Assembly: GCA_949751835.1 (NCBI GenBank)
Contig: CATKHK010000127.1
Span: 36,420 to 100,419 of the forward strand
Direction of reading: 5' to 3'
Source of the DNA: Blepharisma japonicum
Lineage: Eukaryota; Ciliophora; Heterotrichea; Heterotrichida; Blepharismidae
DNA: 64,000 bases
The position numbers were made by a program, and so were the translations under genes. Positions 11,671-23,344 of this stretch are shown one piece after another. The stretch's first letter is position 1, and the number at the start of each line of letters is the position of its first letter. A model generated the notes under the pieces. It was not told where the DNA came from. It did no database searches and saw only the letters and a list, made by a program, of their open reading frames with translations.

Positions 11671-12687
11671 TATTATTTGAAGAAATGATTAGTTTTGCGT
11701 TAGTAGGCTTCTTCAATATAATATTCTGAATTATCTATTAACTAATAATATCATAGGTGCTGATTTATGGAATTTTTAAATATCTTTATTATATGAATAA
11801 TAATTAATTTTATATAATATCTCTAGCACATTTTTGTGTGGTCTTTAGAATTTCAGCTGTCTATAGGACATAAAAATTGATATGAAAAATTGCCAAAATG
11901 AGCTAAAGAGTGTTCTTGATTCACAACAGTTAGAAGTTATTAAGTAAAAAAATCTAATGGAATTATGTATAAAAAGGTAAAGTGAAATTAATGGATTTAT
12001 TACTTTTTGATTAATATGGTTATTCTGTTACAATCTTTATAATTAAGATCTCCTATTTCTCTTTTGTATTGACTATATACGAAAAATGTGTTTGCTAATT
12101 TAACCTAAAGTCTAAGCAAAATTTTATTCAGCTTAATAAAACTTTTATTTTAAAAGAAAATGCCCAGTAACTGCTTAACATTCAGAGTCAGTAAAAGCAC
12201 TTTTTTATATATACAAAGTATTTTTTTATGGCCTAAATGAAAGGTGATTTAGTAATTCTCAAAAATATACAAGCTAATACTGATAGTCCAACTTATGTAT
12301 GTCAATATTTTGAAATTAGTTAATGAAGTAATGATTAATCAATTTTTATATTATTTTTACATTTATAATTCTTAAAGTTAAGGTTTATTTTTCTAAAGCT
12401 CTTAGAGAAACCCCTTAATTTCTCATATTCAATTATATTTATCTCTTTATATAATGATTGTTCTTTCCTACTACTAATTGCCTTGTATCCAAAAACTTAT
12501 TTAGGATATTTATCGCTATAAACTCAAATTCTTAAAAAAAATCGTTTAGGCTGCGTCCATTATTTTTCTTAACTCCCTTCTCTTATATTTACGATTATAA
12601 TTTAGGCCTTTCTCGTTCTTCTTTTAGCCATATTTAGTGTCCATTTTTCATAGATCAGTGAAGTCGTTTAGATTATAAACCTCAAAT
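11671..12687. other. Long AT-rich intergenic region
   Basis: About 1 kb lies between the divergently transcribed CDPK and zinc-finger genes. I find no tRNA, no repeat and no long frame. A 21-codon ORF at about 11881 is too short to support. The final ~150 bases before 12688 are less AT-rich and probably hold the zinc-finger promoter and 5' UTR. Confidence 0.5.
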
Positions 12688-13167
12688 ATGAAAGACATGA
12701 TTTTTAAATGTTCCGCAATCGGCTGTCCTAGAACTTATACAAATAAATTCAACCTCAAACGTCATTTCGAAGCTTTTCATAGTGAAGACAAGAAATACCA
12801 ATGCAAGTATTGCTTCAAACTTCTTTCGTCGAAACAAAATTTAAGAGAGCACACCTTTACCCATTCGGGCGAAAAGCCTTATTGTTGTAAGGAGCCAGGG
12901 TGTGGTGTTAGCTTTAGGCAAGGAAGCCAGTTATCAGCTCATAAAAGAATTCATGCAGCAATTAAAACTTTTTCAACTGGATCACAAGAAGATAGTGAAA
13001 CCGAAGGACCTTATATAAAATTATCAGATTTTTTAGTAAAAAATCCTAGGATTTTGGATGAGAAGATGGAAGTTTTAGATCAAAGTTTTAAGGATATTGA
13101 TGTTAAGCTCCCTCCTATTTCAGTTTCTCAAGAATTCGATTGCTTGCCAAGTTATATACTTTATTAA
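12688..13167 (+). CDS. C2H2 zinc-finger protein
   Basis: This is a 159-aa frame ending at TAA. Three tandem C2H2 fingers occupy residues ~8-90. Finger 1 is CSAIGCPRTY through HFEAFH, finger 2 is CKYCFKLL through HTFTH, and finger 3 is CCKEPGCGVSF through HKRIH. Fingers 2 and 3 are joined by the classic SGEKPY linker, which points to sequence-specific nucleic-acid binding. Fingers 1 and 3 have the four-residue Cys spacing (CxxxxC) seen in TFIIIA-like fingers. The C-terminal ~70 residues are acidic and Ser-rich and may be regulatory. It is probably a small transcription factor; the targets are unknown. Confidence 0.88.
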   Translation: MKDMIFKCSAIGCPRTYTNKFNLKRHFEAFHSEDKKYQCKYCFKLLSSKQNLREHTFTHSGEKPYCCKEPGCGVSFRQGSQLSAHKRIHAAIKTFSTGSQEDSETEGPYIKLSDFLVKNPRILDEKMEVLDQSFKDIDVKLPPISVSQEFDCLPSYILY

Positions 13168-13905
13168 AATTATTGTATAGATAACGAAATTACTGATAAT
13201 TAATTAAATTTAAGTTGCGACAAAATAACTATTTAAGCTTATAATAATATCAAGAGTGATTCATAAGACTAAGGAAATTGCATTTCAGCCAGTAATAAAT
13301 AATGGTAATAATATCACTTTATTTATAGTTAAAAATCATAAAATGGCTATTTACGTGAGATGATTATTTAAAATGGTAAAAAAAGAATAAATTTTAGCCC
13401 AAGTTAAACTGAAGTTTATAAAAAATTTTTATTATAATAGAGGCTTGGAAATGCTAGAAATTTTAATTATTAAGTTTCTAATATCCAATATTTAGACACA
13501 TTTATTAACTAAATATAGCACTCTTCTTTCTGTATAAATAGATAAAAATCAATCTATAATTGATAATTAAACATAATTATTTTAATAAATTAAATTGAGA
13601 GCTCAATTCATTTTTATAGTAAGCAGCTAATATCCTCTTTAAATTTTTTCATATTTATTCCACAATATAGAGTTGAAATTTTAGACTTAAAAAGATTGCA
13701 ATAGGATATGATACTGTAAGATGTCATAGAAATTTATCAATTATTTTATTTAATATTTTAAATTATTTGCAGGAAATCTTGAAAGTATAGACAAATATTG
13801 CTTAATACTTATAAACTCATAAAGGAAACGTTTTAAGTATTTGAGTTCATCTAATAAAATATAATTAGATTATAATCTCGAATTAAATAAAATAATCACA
13901 AAAAA
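13168..13905. other. AT-rich intergenic region
   Basis: About 740 bases between convergent genes. Nothing recognisable is present: no coding frame, tRNA or repeat. Confidence 0.5.
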
Positions 13906-14463
13906 TTAACGTATTACTTCAATATTTCCTTTCTCATTGTATTTATTAGCTGAAAAAGACTCAATATTTATGAATTTAGTTTCCTTTGGTGATGATACCA
14001 TAGAAAAAAGAGTCTCTTTTTGCATCGATGTCCTAGACTTAGAAGTAGACTTCATCGGTGTTAATAAAGGGCTTCTTCTTTCTCTCTGCACCAATGCGTT
14101 ATGAATTTTCTTACGAATTAAAAATTTTTTAGATAAAATTGAGTTGGTCGAGTTGCATAGTTGGCTTCCTTTGATTTTCAAATTTATAGGGGAATCTCGA
14201 AAAATATCATTATTGTCATAGGCATTTGAGCTGAGCCCTTTAATAGCTCGAAATGATTTTACAGTCATATTTTGTGTCCGTCTTGGTTCAGGAGTTTTTT
14301 GAAGTAGTTTTGTTACGGAATTAGCGAAACTTATATGATAAATTTCTTTTCAATTTTTGTCAGAAGGTTTGATTTTAGGTAGCTTGGTTTCTTTAAAAAT
14401 CTGCCTTAATGTTCTATTTGTAGGTGAAAAAGTTTGTCCTAAGCTGTTTAGACCTAAATTCAT
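13906..14463 (-). CDS. Small basic Ser/Thr-rich protein, unknown
   Basis: The frame is 185 aa from ATG 14461-14463 to TAA 13906-13908, including a TGA-Trp in SDKNWKEIYH. It is rich in S, T, K and R, with repeated TP/SP sites (TFSPTNR, LLQKTPEPRR, RSPLLTPMKS), and looks largely disordered. It resembles in style the short basic genes at 5144-5512 and 30123-30620. No domain is recognised. Confidence 0.65.
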
Positions 14464-14776
14464 TAATTATGGATTAATGATCTTAAAACTTGTAACTTTT
14501 TCTAAGGCGGATGAAATCTGATTTTATCTCCACCTTTTTAAGGATAATCTATAATTGAATTCAGTCTTAAAATAAAAGGAATTTAATTATTGGATATTTT
14601 TGCAACTCATTTGCAAAAATTAATCCTATAAATATTAAAACTCTAATGCTTTTAGATTATCACTAATAATATAGGTTGCTTATACACTGTAAATAGTTTT
14701 ACCTTATAATAAAGCATCTTAAATTTAAAATACCCATAAAATTTATTGATAAAATTGTAAGTGCAGAATACTATAA
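14464..14776. other. Divergent promoter region
   Basis: About 310 AT-rich bases lie between a minus-strand gene and the first mitochondrial carrier. No feature is supported beyond its likely promoter role for both. Confidence 0.4.
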
Positions 14777-15682
14777 ATGTCTGGGTCATTTCTCTCAGAT
14801 TTTTTAGTCGGAAGCATAAGCGCTAGTATTGGGAAAACTGCTGTAGCACCATTAGAAAGAGTTAAGCTATTATTGCAGTTACAGCATGCAAGTACTCAAA
14901 TGGACCCAAATAAACACTATAAAGGAATTACAGATTGTTTTAAAAGGGTTTACCATGAACAAGGATTTTTATCATTTTGACGTGGAAATCTTGCAAATGT
15001 CCTGAGATATTTTCCGACCCAAGCATTTAATTTTGCAATTAAAGACTTTTTGAATAAGCATTTCAACAAATATAGCAAAAAAGAAAATTTTAGGAAGTTC
15101 ATGATTGCTAATATACTATCTGGAGGCTTTGCAGGGACTGCTTCATTACTTGTAGGATACCCGCTAGACTTTATCCGCACAAGACTAGCTGTAGATGTAG
15201 GGAAAATCCCAGAGGAAAGAGAATTCAAAAGCTTAACAGACTGTGCATTAAAGATTATAAAGCATGACGGAGTTCTTGGGCTTTATAAAGGAACATTAAT
15301 TTCTATTCCCATATTTTTTATTTATAGAGGTCTATATTTTGGGTTGTATGATACTTATAAAGATTCTATCCCAAAAGGGCGTTTCGATGTTTTAATTAAA
15401 TTTGCATTGGCTCAATCAGTAACTATATTTGCTGGACTTTTTGTATACCCATTGGACACTGTGAGAAGAAGATTAATGATGCAAGCAGGAAGGAAAGATA
15501 TTATCTATGAAAGCACATTGGATTGCTTTAAAAAGATTTATGCTAATGAAGGTGGGAGTAAAGCATTTTTTAAAGGAGCTTTAGCAAACTTAATTAGAAG
15601 TGCTGGAGGAGCATTAATTTTGGTATTTTATGATTCGATTAACCAAACATTATTTGGAGTTAAGAAACATAATACACATTAA
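14777..15682 (+). CDS. ADP/ATP carrier (mitochondrial carrier 1)
   Basis: This is a 301-aa SLC25 protein of the ADP/ATP-carrier type. It has three repeats, each with a PX[DE]XX[KR] motif: PLERVK, PLDFIR and PLDTVR. The AAC helix-2 sequence [18 protein letters not shown] is intact, keeping the Arg that binds nucleotide. The family signature reads RRRLMMQ in place of RRRMMM. The Trp in FLSFWRGN is a TGA (14978-14980), one of the clearest proofs that UGA is Trp here. It exchanges ADP and ATP across the inner mitochondrial membrane. It heads a cluster of three carriers on the same strand. Confidence 0.9.
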
Positions 15683-15872
15683 GTCTGATTTGAAGATTCT
15701 ATAATATTAGCTATTATTACCTCTAATAAGCTAGTGATAAAATGCATATAGTCAGAGTTTTTATTTTTATTTCATGAATAATAAAACCAATTTTCCTCTG
15801 CCTTTATTAAAACATTAATTTTCTAATACAGTTGCAGATTGATCATATCTGATATGTATTATCTAAAATAAA

Positions 15873-16769
15873 ATGACAGATAAGTCTCTTTCTACTTTTG
15901 CAATTACTGCAACTATACAATCCCTAACAAAGTGCCTAATAGATGCTCCTTTTGAAAGAATAAAGCTACTTCTTCAGCTACAACCTGGCATTCCTCAATT
16001 ATATCCAAACAATAGATATGAAGGAATTTTTGATTGCATTATAAGAGTATATAGAGAGCAAGGCTTTTTATCTTATTGAAGAGGAGTTACTCCTGAAATT
16101 TTGTTAAATATAATTAAGCGCCTTTGAATGTTCAGTTTAAATGATTATTTTAGGGTAAACATCGCCAAGCATAACAATGGATTCGTAAAAAATATTTTTG
16201 CAGGAACACTTTCTGGAATGACTAGCTTAATAATAACTTATCCGCTTAACTGCTTAAGAACGAAGCTAGCAGTTGATGTTGGTAGATCTTTAAATGATAG
16301 AGAATATAAAGGCATGAATGATTGTGCAATTAAAATATGAAAAACTGATGGAATTAGAGGATTTTTTAGAGGCATTTGATTAACATTTCCTGGAATTTTG
16401 ATATATAGAGGAATGTATTTTGGGCTCTATAATACTTTAAAAACTTCATCTATCAGCACTCGTGATTTATTTGTTAACTTTGCAATAGCCCAATTTATTA
16501 CTACATTCTCTAGTTTAACAGTGTATCCAATTGATACAGTTAGAAGAAGAATGATAATGCAGACAGGAAAATTCCGTGATTTAATGAATATTAGCACTGA
16601 TGCTCAGCGTCAAGAAGAAAAGTTTAAAAATTCATTTGATTGTGCTTATAAAATACTTAGAAAAGAAGGCTTTAAATCATTTTATGGGGGATTTTGATTT
16701 AATTTCATTAAAGGAATAGGCGGAGCCTTATTATTAGTTGGATATGATTTAATTGGAGAGTACCGTTAA
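15873..16769 (+). CDS. Divergent ADP/ATP-carrier-like protein 2
   Basis: This is a 298-aa paralogue in tandem with the previous gene. The fold motifs are kept: PFERIK, PLNCLR and PIDTVR, with signature RRRMIMQ. The second motif, however, has Asn where the salt-bridge Asp belongs (YPLNCLRTK). Helix 2 is rewritten (RGVTPEILLNIIKRL), so the Arg that in true AACs contacts the nucleotide is Leu. An extra stretch of about 15 residues (FRDLMNISTDAQRQE) sits in the third matrix loop and is absent from carrier 3. Six conserved Trp are TGA. It is probably a mitochondrial carrier with changed substrate; the substrate is not inferable. Confidence 0.85.
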
Positions 16770-16854
16770 TAATGGTTTAGATTAAAAATAAAATTTCTAT
16801 TTAAATATTCCAAAAAATATTGTTAATAACGTCATAAAACCACTTGGTATATGA

Positions 16855-17135
16855 TAATTTTGATGAAAAGCTGAAACAAAATAAAAATCATAAATTATAT
16901 AAAACAGCAAAAATTTGCATTTTGCCTAGGCTCAGTCGCATTCCCCAAATTTCAGTAGGCAAAATAACTCCAATTACCCCTGCTATAACTGCAAGTAGCC
17001 CTTATTTAAATCTCAGTAAAAATTCTTCATGAGTGCTTATCAATATAAAAAGAAAAATAAAATTTTCTATAAAGAAGACAAAAATAAAGATTAAGCTTTA
17101 CAATATTTTTTTATTTTTAAAACTCTGCATTTAAA
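16855..17135 (-). pseudogene. Decayed copy of the PIG-U 3' end
   Basis: This stretch between carriers 2 and 3 is clearly related to the 3' part of the PIG-U gene at 18200-18590. Exact shared words include AAAATAACTCCAATTACCCC and CATGAGTGCTTATCAATATA, in the same order and spacing. Translated, it still shows ITGVIGVIL beside the parent's VTAGVIGVIL, but it has in-frame stops and indels. It therefore marks an old duplication of a carrier-plus-PIG-U unit, of which only the carrier survived in this copy. Confidence 0.85.
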
Positions 17136-17268
17136 AAATTACAAAAAAAGTCCTATGAGTATATTTTTTCGCTTTATAAAGAAAAATCTCTTAATTAAAT
17201 CAATTTTTAAAATATAAATTTCCCAACGGTTACAGTTTGATATTCTCCGACATCTTATTGACAATATA

Positions 17269-18120
17269 ATGTCAGATAACCCTCGAGCCAAAATTACAAT
17301 TCCAACAGTCGTATCTGTAGCATCAAGATACATAAGTGAAGCTCCTTTAGACAGAATAAAGCTGCTCCTTCAGCTCCAGCGAGGAATTCCTCAGCTATAT
17401 CCAAACAATCTTTATAAAGGTATTTTTAATTGCCTGATAAGATTATACAGAGAGCAAGGTTTTTTATCTTATTGAAGAGGAATTACTCCTAGAGTTATTG
17501 AGGACATATCAAAGCGCCTTTGATTGTTCAGTGTAAATGGTTTTTTGAGGACAAAATTTCCTCAGTGAGATGACAGTTTGGGGAAAAATATTTTTACAGG
17601 AGGAATTTCTGGAACGTCTAATTTAATAGTAACTTATCCATTTGATTGTATAAGAACGAAGCTAGCGGTTGATATAGGTAGAACATTAAGTGAAAGAGAA
17701 TACACGAGTACGTATGATTGTGCGATTAAAATATGAAAAGTTGATGGAATAAGAGGATTTTATAGAGGAGCTTGATTAGCATTCCCAGAAATTTTTATAT
17801 ATAGAGGAATTTACTTTGGGTTATATCATTCTTATAAACATACTGTGCACCCTAAGGATATCATTGCTGTCTTTTATTTTGCACAAATTATTACTACATT
17901 ATCTAGCTTAGCGTCTTATCCATTTGATACTATTAGGAGAAGAATGATGATACAGTCAGGAAAGGCAGAAAAATTTAAAAATTCATTTGATTGCGCTATT
18001 AAAATACTCAGAAAAGAAGGCATTAAATCATTTTATGGAGGATTTTGACTAAATTGGCTTAGAGCATTAAGTGAATCCTTATTATTAGTTGTGTATCACA
18101 TTATTGCTTTTGAGGGTTAG
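17269..18120 (+). CDS. Divergent ADP/ATP-carrier-like protein 3
   Basis: This is a 283-aa third paralogue, closest to carrier 2 (shared QLYPNN, YREQGFLSYWRG, RTKLAVD and EKFKNSFDC). The three motifs are PLDRIK, PFDCIR and PFDTIR, so the Asp lost in carrier 2 is present here. The signature is RRRMMIQ. Helix 2 (RGITPRVIEDISKRL) again lacks the AAC nucleotide-binding Arg, replaced by Glu. Many Trp are TGA. It ends at TAG, 58 bases from the convergent PIG-U stop. Carriers 2 and 3 arose by the same duplication that left the PIG-U fragment. Confidence 0.85.
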
Positions 18121-18178
18121 AAAAGAATTATTTATTAGTTAAAAGTATTTAAATTCACAAAATAAGCAAAATCTATAA

Positions 18179-19363
18179 TTATTTTAATATTGATAAAACT
18201 GCTTCTTCAACAATCATTTTGCATATTATCTGGTGTTTTTTCTTTTTAATCTCCTCATTAACTTGATGCAAAAGTCCAAACAAAAATCCATAAATCATTA
18301 AATTTGTAAAAATCGTTTGGAAAAACAAAAAATTTGCATTTCCACCTACTCTTTCAGTTCACATTCCCCACATTGCAATAGACAAAATAACTCCAATTAC
18401 CCCAGCTGTGACAGTAAAGAACCCTGATTTAACTCTCATTATAAGTTCTCCATGAGTGCTTATCAATATAAATGGAATCATAAAATCTTCCATTGTAGGA
18501 TGTGGGTGTGAGACTACACAAATTAGATAAAGAATGCAAAAATAAAGATTTGAAGTGTTTTTATACATGCTGTATTTGCTGTATTTGTGGAGTAAACAGT
18601 GTAGAGGATAAATATAGAGCCAAGGGTGTATAGCTAATATGACTCTGTATAATAGCTGATAACGTTTGAACATTTCTAGTATTAAATACCATGCCATTCC
18701 TATATTAGGCTTAATATCATAATTCAATAATTGTGCTATTTGGCATGACCAAAGCCAGTCCCATGTTTCCCCAAATAATACATAGCTAGCTGCAAATAGA
18801 GAAAAAGCCATCAAAAATGCCAAAATGTATATTCTCTTTGTGAAATGATTAAAATACCATAAGCTAGATATTGATAGCATACATGGGTCTAAATAGCTTA
18901 AAAAACTTATAGCAAAAACCGCACGCAGCCTTCTTCTTTCAAAAGTAAAATACCCAAAAGCTAAAATTGCCAGATGAATAAAAGAAGAAAGTGACATAGA
19001 TGAGGTCGAAATAATCGAGATAGGGTTTAATAAATAGATAGAAAATGCAAGTTTACTCTATATAATAATTACCTTTGTGATGAGGTAGATATAGATGGAG
19101 TTCAGTAGATCTGCTGATAAAATTAAGCCAAAAATTATGTGTTGGGAAGGCATTAGACTGAAAAGTCATAGAATAAGAGGAGGAGTGTGGACAGGGAAGT
19201 CGGGATAGTAGGGAGATAAGCCAAGAGATAAATAGGATAATCCTTCTAAAGCATTTTTGTAGTCTGTGTAAGGTGATGAGATGTGAGGAATTGGTTGAAT
19301 TGGAAACCAGTGATACATGATAAGTCTTAGTAAGATTCCTATGGATGCGATCTTGTAAAGCAT
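18179..19363 (-). CDS. PIGU: GPI transamidase subunit PIG-U
   Basis: This is a 389-aa multi-pass membrane protein with one 15-nt intron. Diagnostic PIG-U features are present: an early YLSLGLSPYYPDFPVHTPPL segment (human LLDLGVSPYSG...HETPL), YLLNPISII after the intron, the pair DIKPNIGMAWYLILEMFKRY (human LTPNIGLFWYFFAEMF), and SHPHPTMEDFMIPF (human SYPTVGDVALYM). PIG-U is an ER-membrane subunit of the complex that attaches GPI anchors to proteins. Several Trp are TGA (18359-18361 and others). It is shorter than the human protein (435 aa). It converges on carrier 3. Confidence 0.9.
19058..19072 (-). other. 15-nt intron in PIG-U
   Basis: GTAATTATTATATAG, minus strand, phase 0, ending in an in-frame TAG. 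Removing it joins IYLITK to SKLAFSIYLLNP, as expected for PIG-U. Confidence 0.92.
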
Positions 19364-19487
19364 ATCCCTACTGTGTATTAATTATTTATTCATTAGCATA
19401 TCATAATAACTTAAGAAAAATTTAAGTAATTTTAGCAAATAAATATGCAATATAAAATAATTTATGATAAAAGCTTCTTCGGTCTAA

Positions 19488-19958
19488 TTATTTATGTATT
19501 GTATTATTTTTAATTTTAGGTCTTTTCAAATAAATCACTTTGACGATAAGCTCGATGTAATATTTTAGACAAATTATTCCTTCACCTTCCATAAAACCTT
19601 GAAAGATGCGTGCAGATATTGCTTTTTGAATACAAGACTCAAAGTAAGATTTAAATTCTTCATCTTGAAATAAATGAAGCCTTTGTAAAGATTCCAATTC
19701 TTCCCGATAATAGTCTGACATAGGATATATTTTAATTGATCAGAAAACTTGAACAAATAGCTCTTCAGAAATAAATTGAAGATCTTTACTAGAAAATTCT
19801 AAAAGTTCAAGATTCTCGTATAGATTAATCAAGCTCATTACATTTTTATGGTGTTTCAATTGCTCATCGTCATCTTTCTTTGTTAAAATATAGCTAGAGC
19901 TCTTTACCAAAGCATTATTCTGTAAGAAAGGGTAGTTAAAATCCTTAGATATTTCCAT
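19488..19958 (-). CDS. Small protein, unknown
   Basis: This 156-aa frame includes a TGA-Trp (VQVFWSIKIYP) and ends at TAA. It is acidic and helical in the middle (LYENLELLEFSSKDLQFI) and has a short hydrophobic stretch near the C-terminus (YYIELIVKVIYL), followed by a basic end. No family is recognised. Its neighbour at 20034-20678 also begins MEI and has a similar charged middle, so the two could be distant paralogues, but the similarity is too weak to assert. Confidence 0.55.
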
Positions 19959-20033
19959 TCACCTTTTATAAGAAATTTAGTCGATTTTATAAAATAGAAA
20001 TTTAATTTCAATTTTAATTATATAATGTGTTAA

Positions 20034-20678
20034 TTATAAATTGTGGCACCAATCTAGTAGAATTTTGGAATTGCGTGAGAATACCCTCATAAGAACAGCT
20101 CCTAAGGCAATTAAAATTGTGATTATCGCATCTAATCTTTGCTTTTCTGATATGTTATAATAAAGCAAAGCAAAAGCTATGCAAGAGAAATAAGGAGCTA
20201 AAAATTCGAGGCAGTCCATAGCTTTGACACTAATTCAAGCGAGATATAAGCATAAAAGCTTTACAGGCCATATAAATAATCTTCAGCATTTGTTGCATGC
20301 ATCATTCTCATCAACCCCCGCACTGAAAATTCTTTCGTAATGGTTTATTTCTAGCAATACAGATTTGAATATATTATCAAGTTTTTCTATCTGAATCACT
20401 CTCTTTATTCTCTGTCTATCACCTAATTGACAATTTTTAATTATCGATTGCATAAGTTCTGAACAAAGATGTTTTTCACATGGACTTTTGATTTCATAGA
20501 ATAAAACATACAATTCCATTTTGATTATGGGATCCAGATTGTCGAGCTGTTTGGAGGCATCCGCACTCATAGCTGATCTTTCAAATTCGTTGAGGAATTT
20601 TATGGAGCAGTTTTGTTGATAGACATAGTCTCTAGGATTTGCAAAGTATTTTACAGAAAAGCTTGCAGGAATTTCCAT
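20034..20678 (-). CDS. Small membrane protein, unknown
   Basis: This is a 214-aa frame with two TGA-Trp and a TAA stop at 20034-20036. Residues 1-130 are polar and helical with cysteine pairs (SPCEKHLC, DACNKC). The last third has two to three hydrophobic helices (RLFIWPVKLLCLYLAW, LAPYFSCIAFALLYY, AIITILIALGAVL). It is probably a C-terminally anchored membrane protein. No family is recognised. Confidence 0.6.
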
Positions 20679-21287
20679 TAATTTTTATAAAGGGGACTTT
20701 CTAATAATTTAATTTACATTTTTTGCTAAACTCTAATATTTCTTTAACGACTAATAATTTTTCTCTCATCAAACACATTTTTATTTGAAGCAGCTATTAA
20801 GTATTATCAAGCAAAAAAAAATAATGTTTCAAATAGACTTAAATAATTAAATTAAAGAATATCAGGGTAAAGAAAAATAACAATTAGTAATTAATTTAAA
20901 TTAATTCAATTTTGAATTTATTCATAGTCTTTGATTTCTCTTAACCCTTTATCTTAAAAGATAGGGAAAAAGCATGCATTTTTCTTCACTTTTTCATAAA
21001 ATTTGAGAGATAAAGAATTAAGTTAAGAAATTTACTTTTAATAAAACTTCATTTAAATAAATTTCAATTTATAAGCTTTCCTAAAATCTAAATTTAATTG
21101 CCTTAATCATTTTATTATCTATAATCTTCAAAATTTCTATATTTCATGCGAGTATATTATTAGAGAAAACTCTCTAAATAACTACATAAAATAATTAATT
21201 CTGATTTTAAGAATTTATTTGCTAATAAATTTTTATTCTAAAAATATGCATTCAATTAATTACTCTATTAAATTATTTGAAAATCAT
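20679..21287. other. AT-rich divergent intergenic region
   Basis: About 600 very AT-rich bases precede the ankyrin gene on one side and the small membrane-protein gene on the other. Nothing specific is recognisable, apart from the alternative start codon at 21246 discussed with the ankyrin gene. Confidence 0.45.
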
Positions 21288-23288
21288 ATGGCAGCTCCTG
21301 ATACAATCACAATTTCTTATACAAAACCTAAATCTTCCTCAAAAGACTTATTCGCAGTAATTTCAAAAGGAAAAATCTCAACTCTTTATCAATCTGTTCA
21401 GCAAATGGCGCCTAATGAACTTTCATATCAGCTTTCACGTCAAGATAATGAAGGAAAAACATTACTTCACTATGCTTGCTATGTTGATCTTGAACTTATT
21501 TCTTTATATTTAATCTCTCTTGGCTCAAACCTATATGCATTTGACAGAAACGGCCAAAGCTGCTTTCACGCATTAGCTTACAAAGGGAATTACAAGACTT
21601 TAAATACAATTTTAAACTATGAATTGCATAGATTAAGAAAATCGCTTTACGATAATATGAACATGATGAAGCTTGGCTTTGGCATGACAAATATAAATCT
21701 TACAAATACAGCAGCTTGAATTCTTACTTCTAGCATTGATGCAGACATCAAAATTAAAGAAAAAAAACTTGAATACTCTGAAGAACTCGTAAGAAAACTC
21801 CGAGACTATTTTTCAAAAGTCGTCCAATTATATCGTTCAACTCTCGGACAAGTCGACTCAAAGCGGAGAAACCCTTTACATTATGCTGCCTTATCAAAAT
21901 TCACCTGGTGCTTTAAAGCTGCTGAAAGTCTTTTAACCCCTCATAAAGTAGACAATTTCAATGAATTTTTAGAGCATTTTGAGAATTTAGAAAGGCTTCA
22001 TAAATCTACCAAAAAAATTGACCCGAAAAAATACGTTGATGTTTTAGATGAAATAAAAAGCATTATAGGGGAAGAAGAATATAGGACTTATTATAAAGAA
22101 TTTAAGGCAGCTTTAAAAGCAGTTATTAGTGGAGCAATAAATACAAAAGATCGTAATGGGCACTCTCCTTTGCATATTGCAGCGTTTTCAGGGTGTTATC
22201 AAATAGTGAAACAATTAGTTGACCTAAAAGCTGATAAGAAGTGTGAAGATTCTAAATCTTTAACACCTTTGCAGTTAGCAAGCACTAAGCTGGTAATGAA
22301 ATATCTGTCATTACCAGAAGATATGGCAGCTGCTGGGGATGCTAAAGGTTTTGAGCATTTAATAAATTCAGGCTACGATGTCAACAAATCAAAAAATGAA
22401 TTTTTATTAGGAAGCATGCACCAAGCCATTATAGAAGGTGGAATATTACCAACAGTCATAACAAATCAAGGCGATTCTGATTTAGTTGAATGGAATTTAT
22501 ATACACCCCTTCACTATGCTGCTATGTTAGGAAAACTTGAAGACGCATTACAACTTATTAAGCAAGGCGCTGATGTTAACGCATTATCTCAATATGAGCT
22601 TACTCCTTTGCATTTAGCAGCAAAAAATAATAAAGCAAATATGATAAAACCTCTTATTGAAAATGGGGCGATTAAAGATGCAAGAGATCATAAAGACACA
22701 ACACCTTTTATGCTAGCTGCTAAATATGGAGCCTTGAATAGCTTAAAAGCACTGTTAGAAAATGGTGCAAATCCTTATGAAGTTGATGATAGAAAATGAA
22801 CAGCTTTACATTATGCAAGTTTTCATAATAAACCAAAGATTGTAGAAGAGCTTATTAGATGGGACAGTGATTATAACAAGTTATATTTAATGAAAAATTC
22901 CCAAGGAAAAACACCTGTAGCGCTCACATCACACCCAAAAACAAAAGGAGCATTTGACACTTTATGAATGGCTGCTATAAAAGGAGACTTAGATTTAGCA
23001 AGAAGACTAGTAAGAAAAGGCCATGATATTAATGGAAGAACATTATTTGAAAGAATCACACCACTTATGAACGTAACAAGCATTTAGGCTGCAAAAAATT
23101 CACAAGTCCTAATGGTGAAATTTTTATTAGATAATGGGGCTAAAGTAGACGTTGTAGATAGGTATAGGCATACTGTATTAGATTATGCAAGAGAAGTCGG
23201 AAATCAACAAATAATTGCTATGATTGAAGCAAAATCAGAAAGACGTGAGCCAGCTAAAAGATTAAATATTCTAAATTCTTCTTTTTAA
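21288..23288 (+). CDS. Ankyrin-repeat protein
   Basis: This is a 661-aa protein after removing one 15-nt intron; TGA is Trp at several points. Ankyrin repeats run almost end to end, with clear TPLHxAA cores: KTLLHYACY, NPLHYAA, SPLHIAAFSG, TPLHYAAMLG, TPLHLAAKNN, TPFMLAAKYG, TALHYAS and TPLMNAAKNS. A helical insert of about 100 residues separates the first repeats from the main block. The start is taken at ATG 21288 (MAAPDTIT); an in-frame ATG at 21246 would add 14 residues encoded by UTR-like AT-rich sequence. It is probably a protein-binding scaffold; no catalytic domain is seen. TAA stop, 56 bases from the convergent next gene. Confidence 0.88.
23073..23087 (+). other. 15-nt intron in the ankyrin gene
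   Basis: GTAACAAGCATTTAG, phase 0; its last codon is an in-frame TAG. Removal restores the ankyrin core TPLMNAAKNS. Confidence 0.93.
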
Positions 23289-23344
23289 AATTTTCTTATT
23301 TACAAAATATTATACAAATATGATTAATAAACAAAATATATCAT

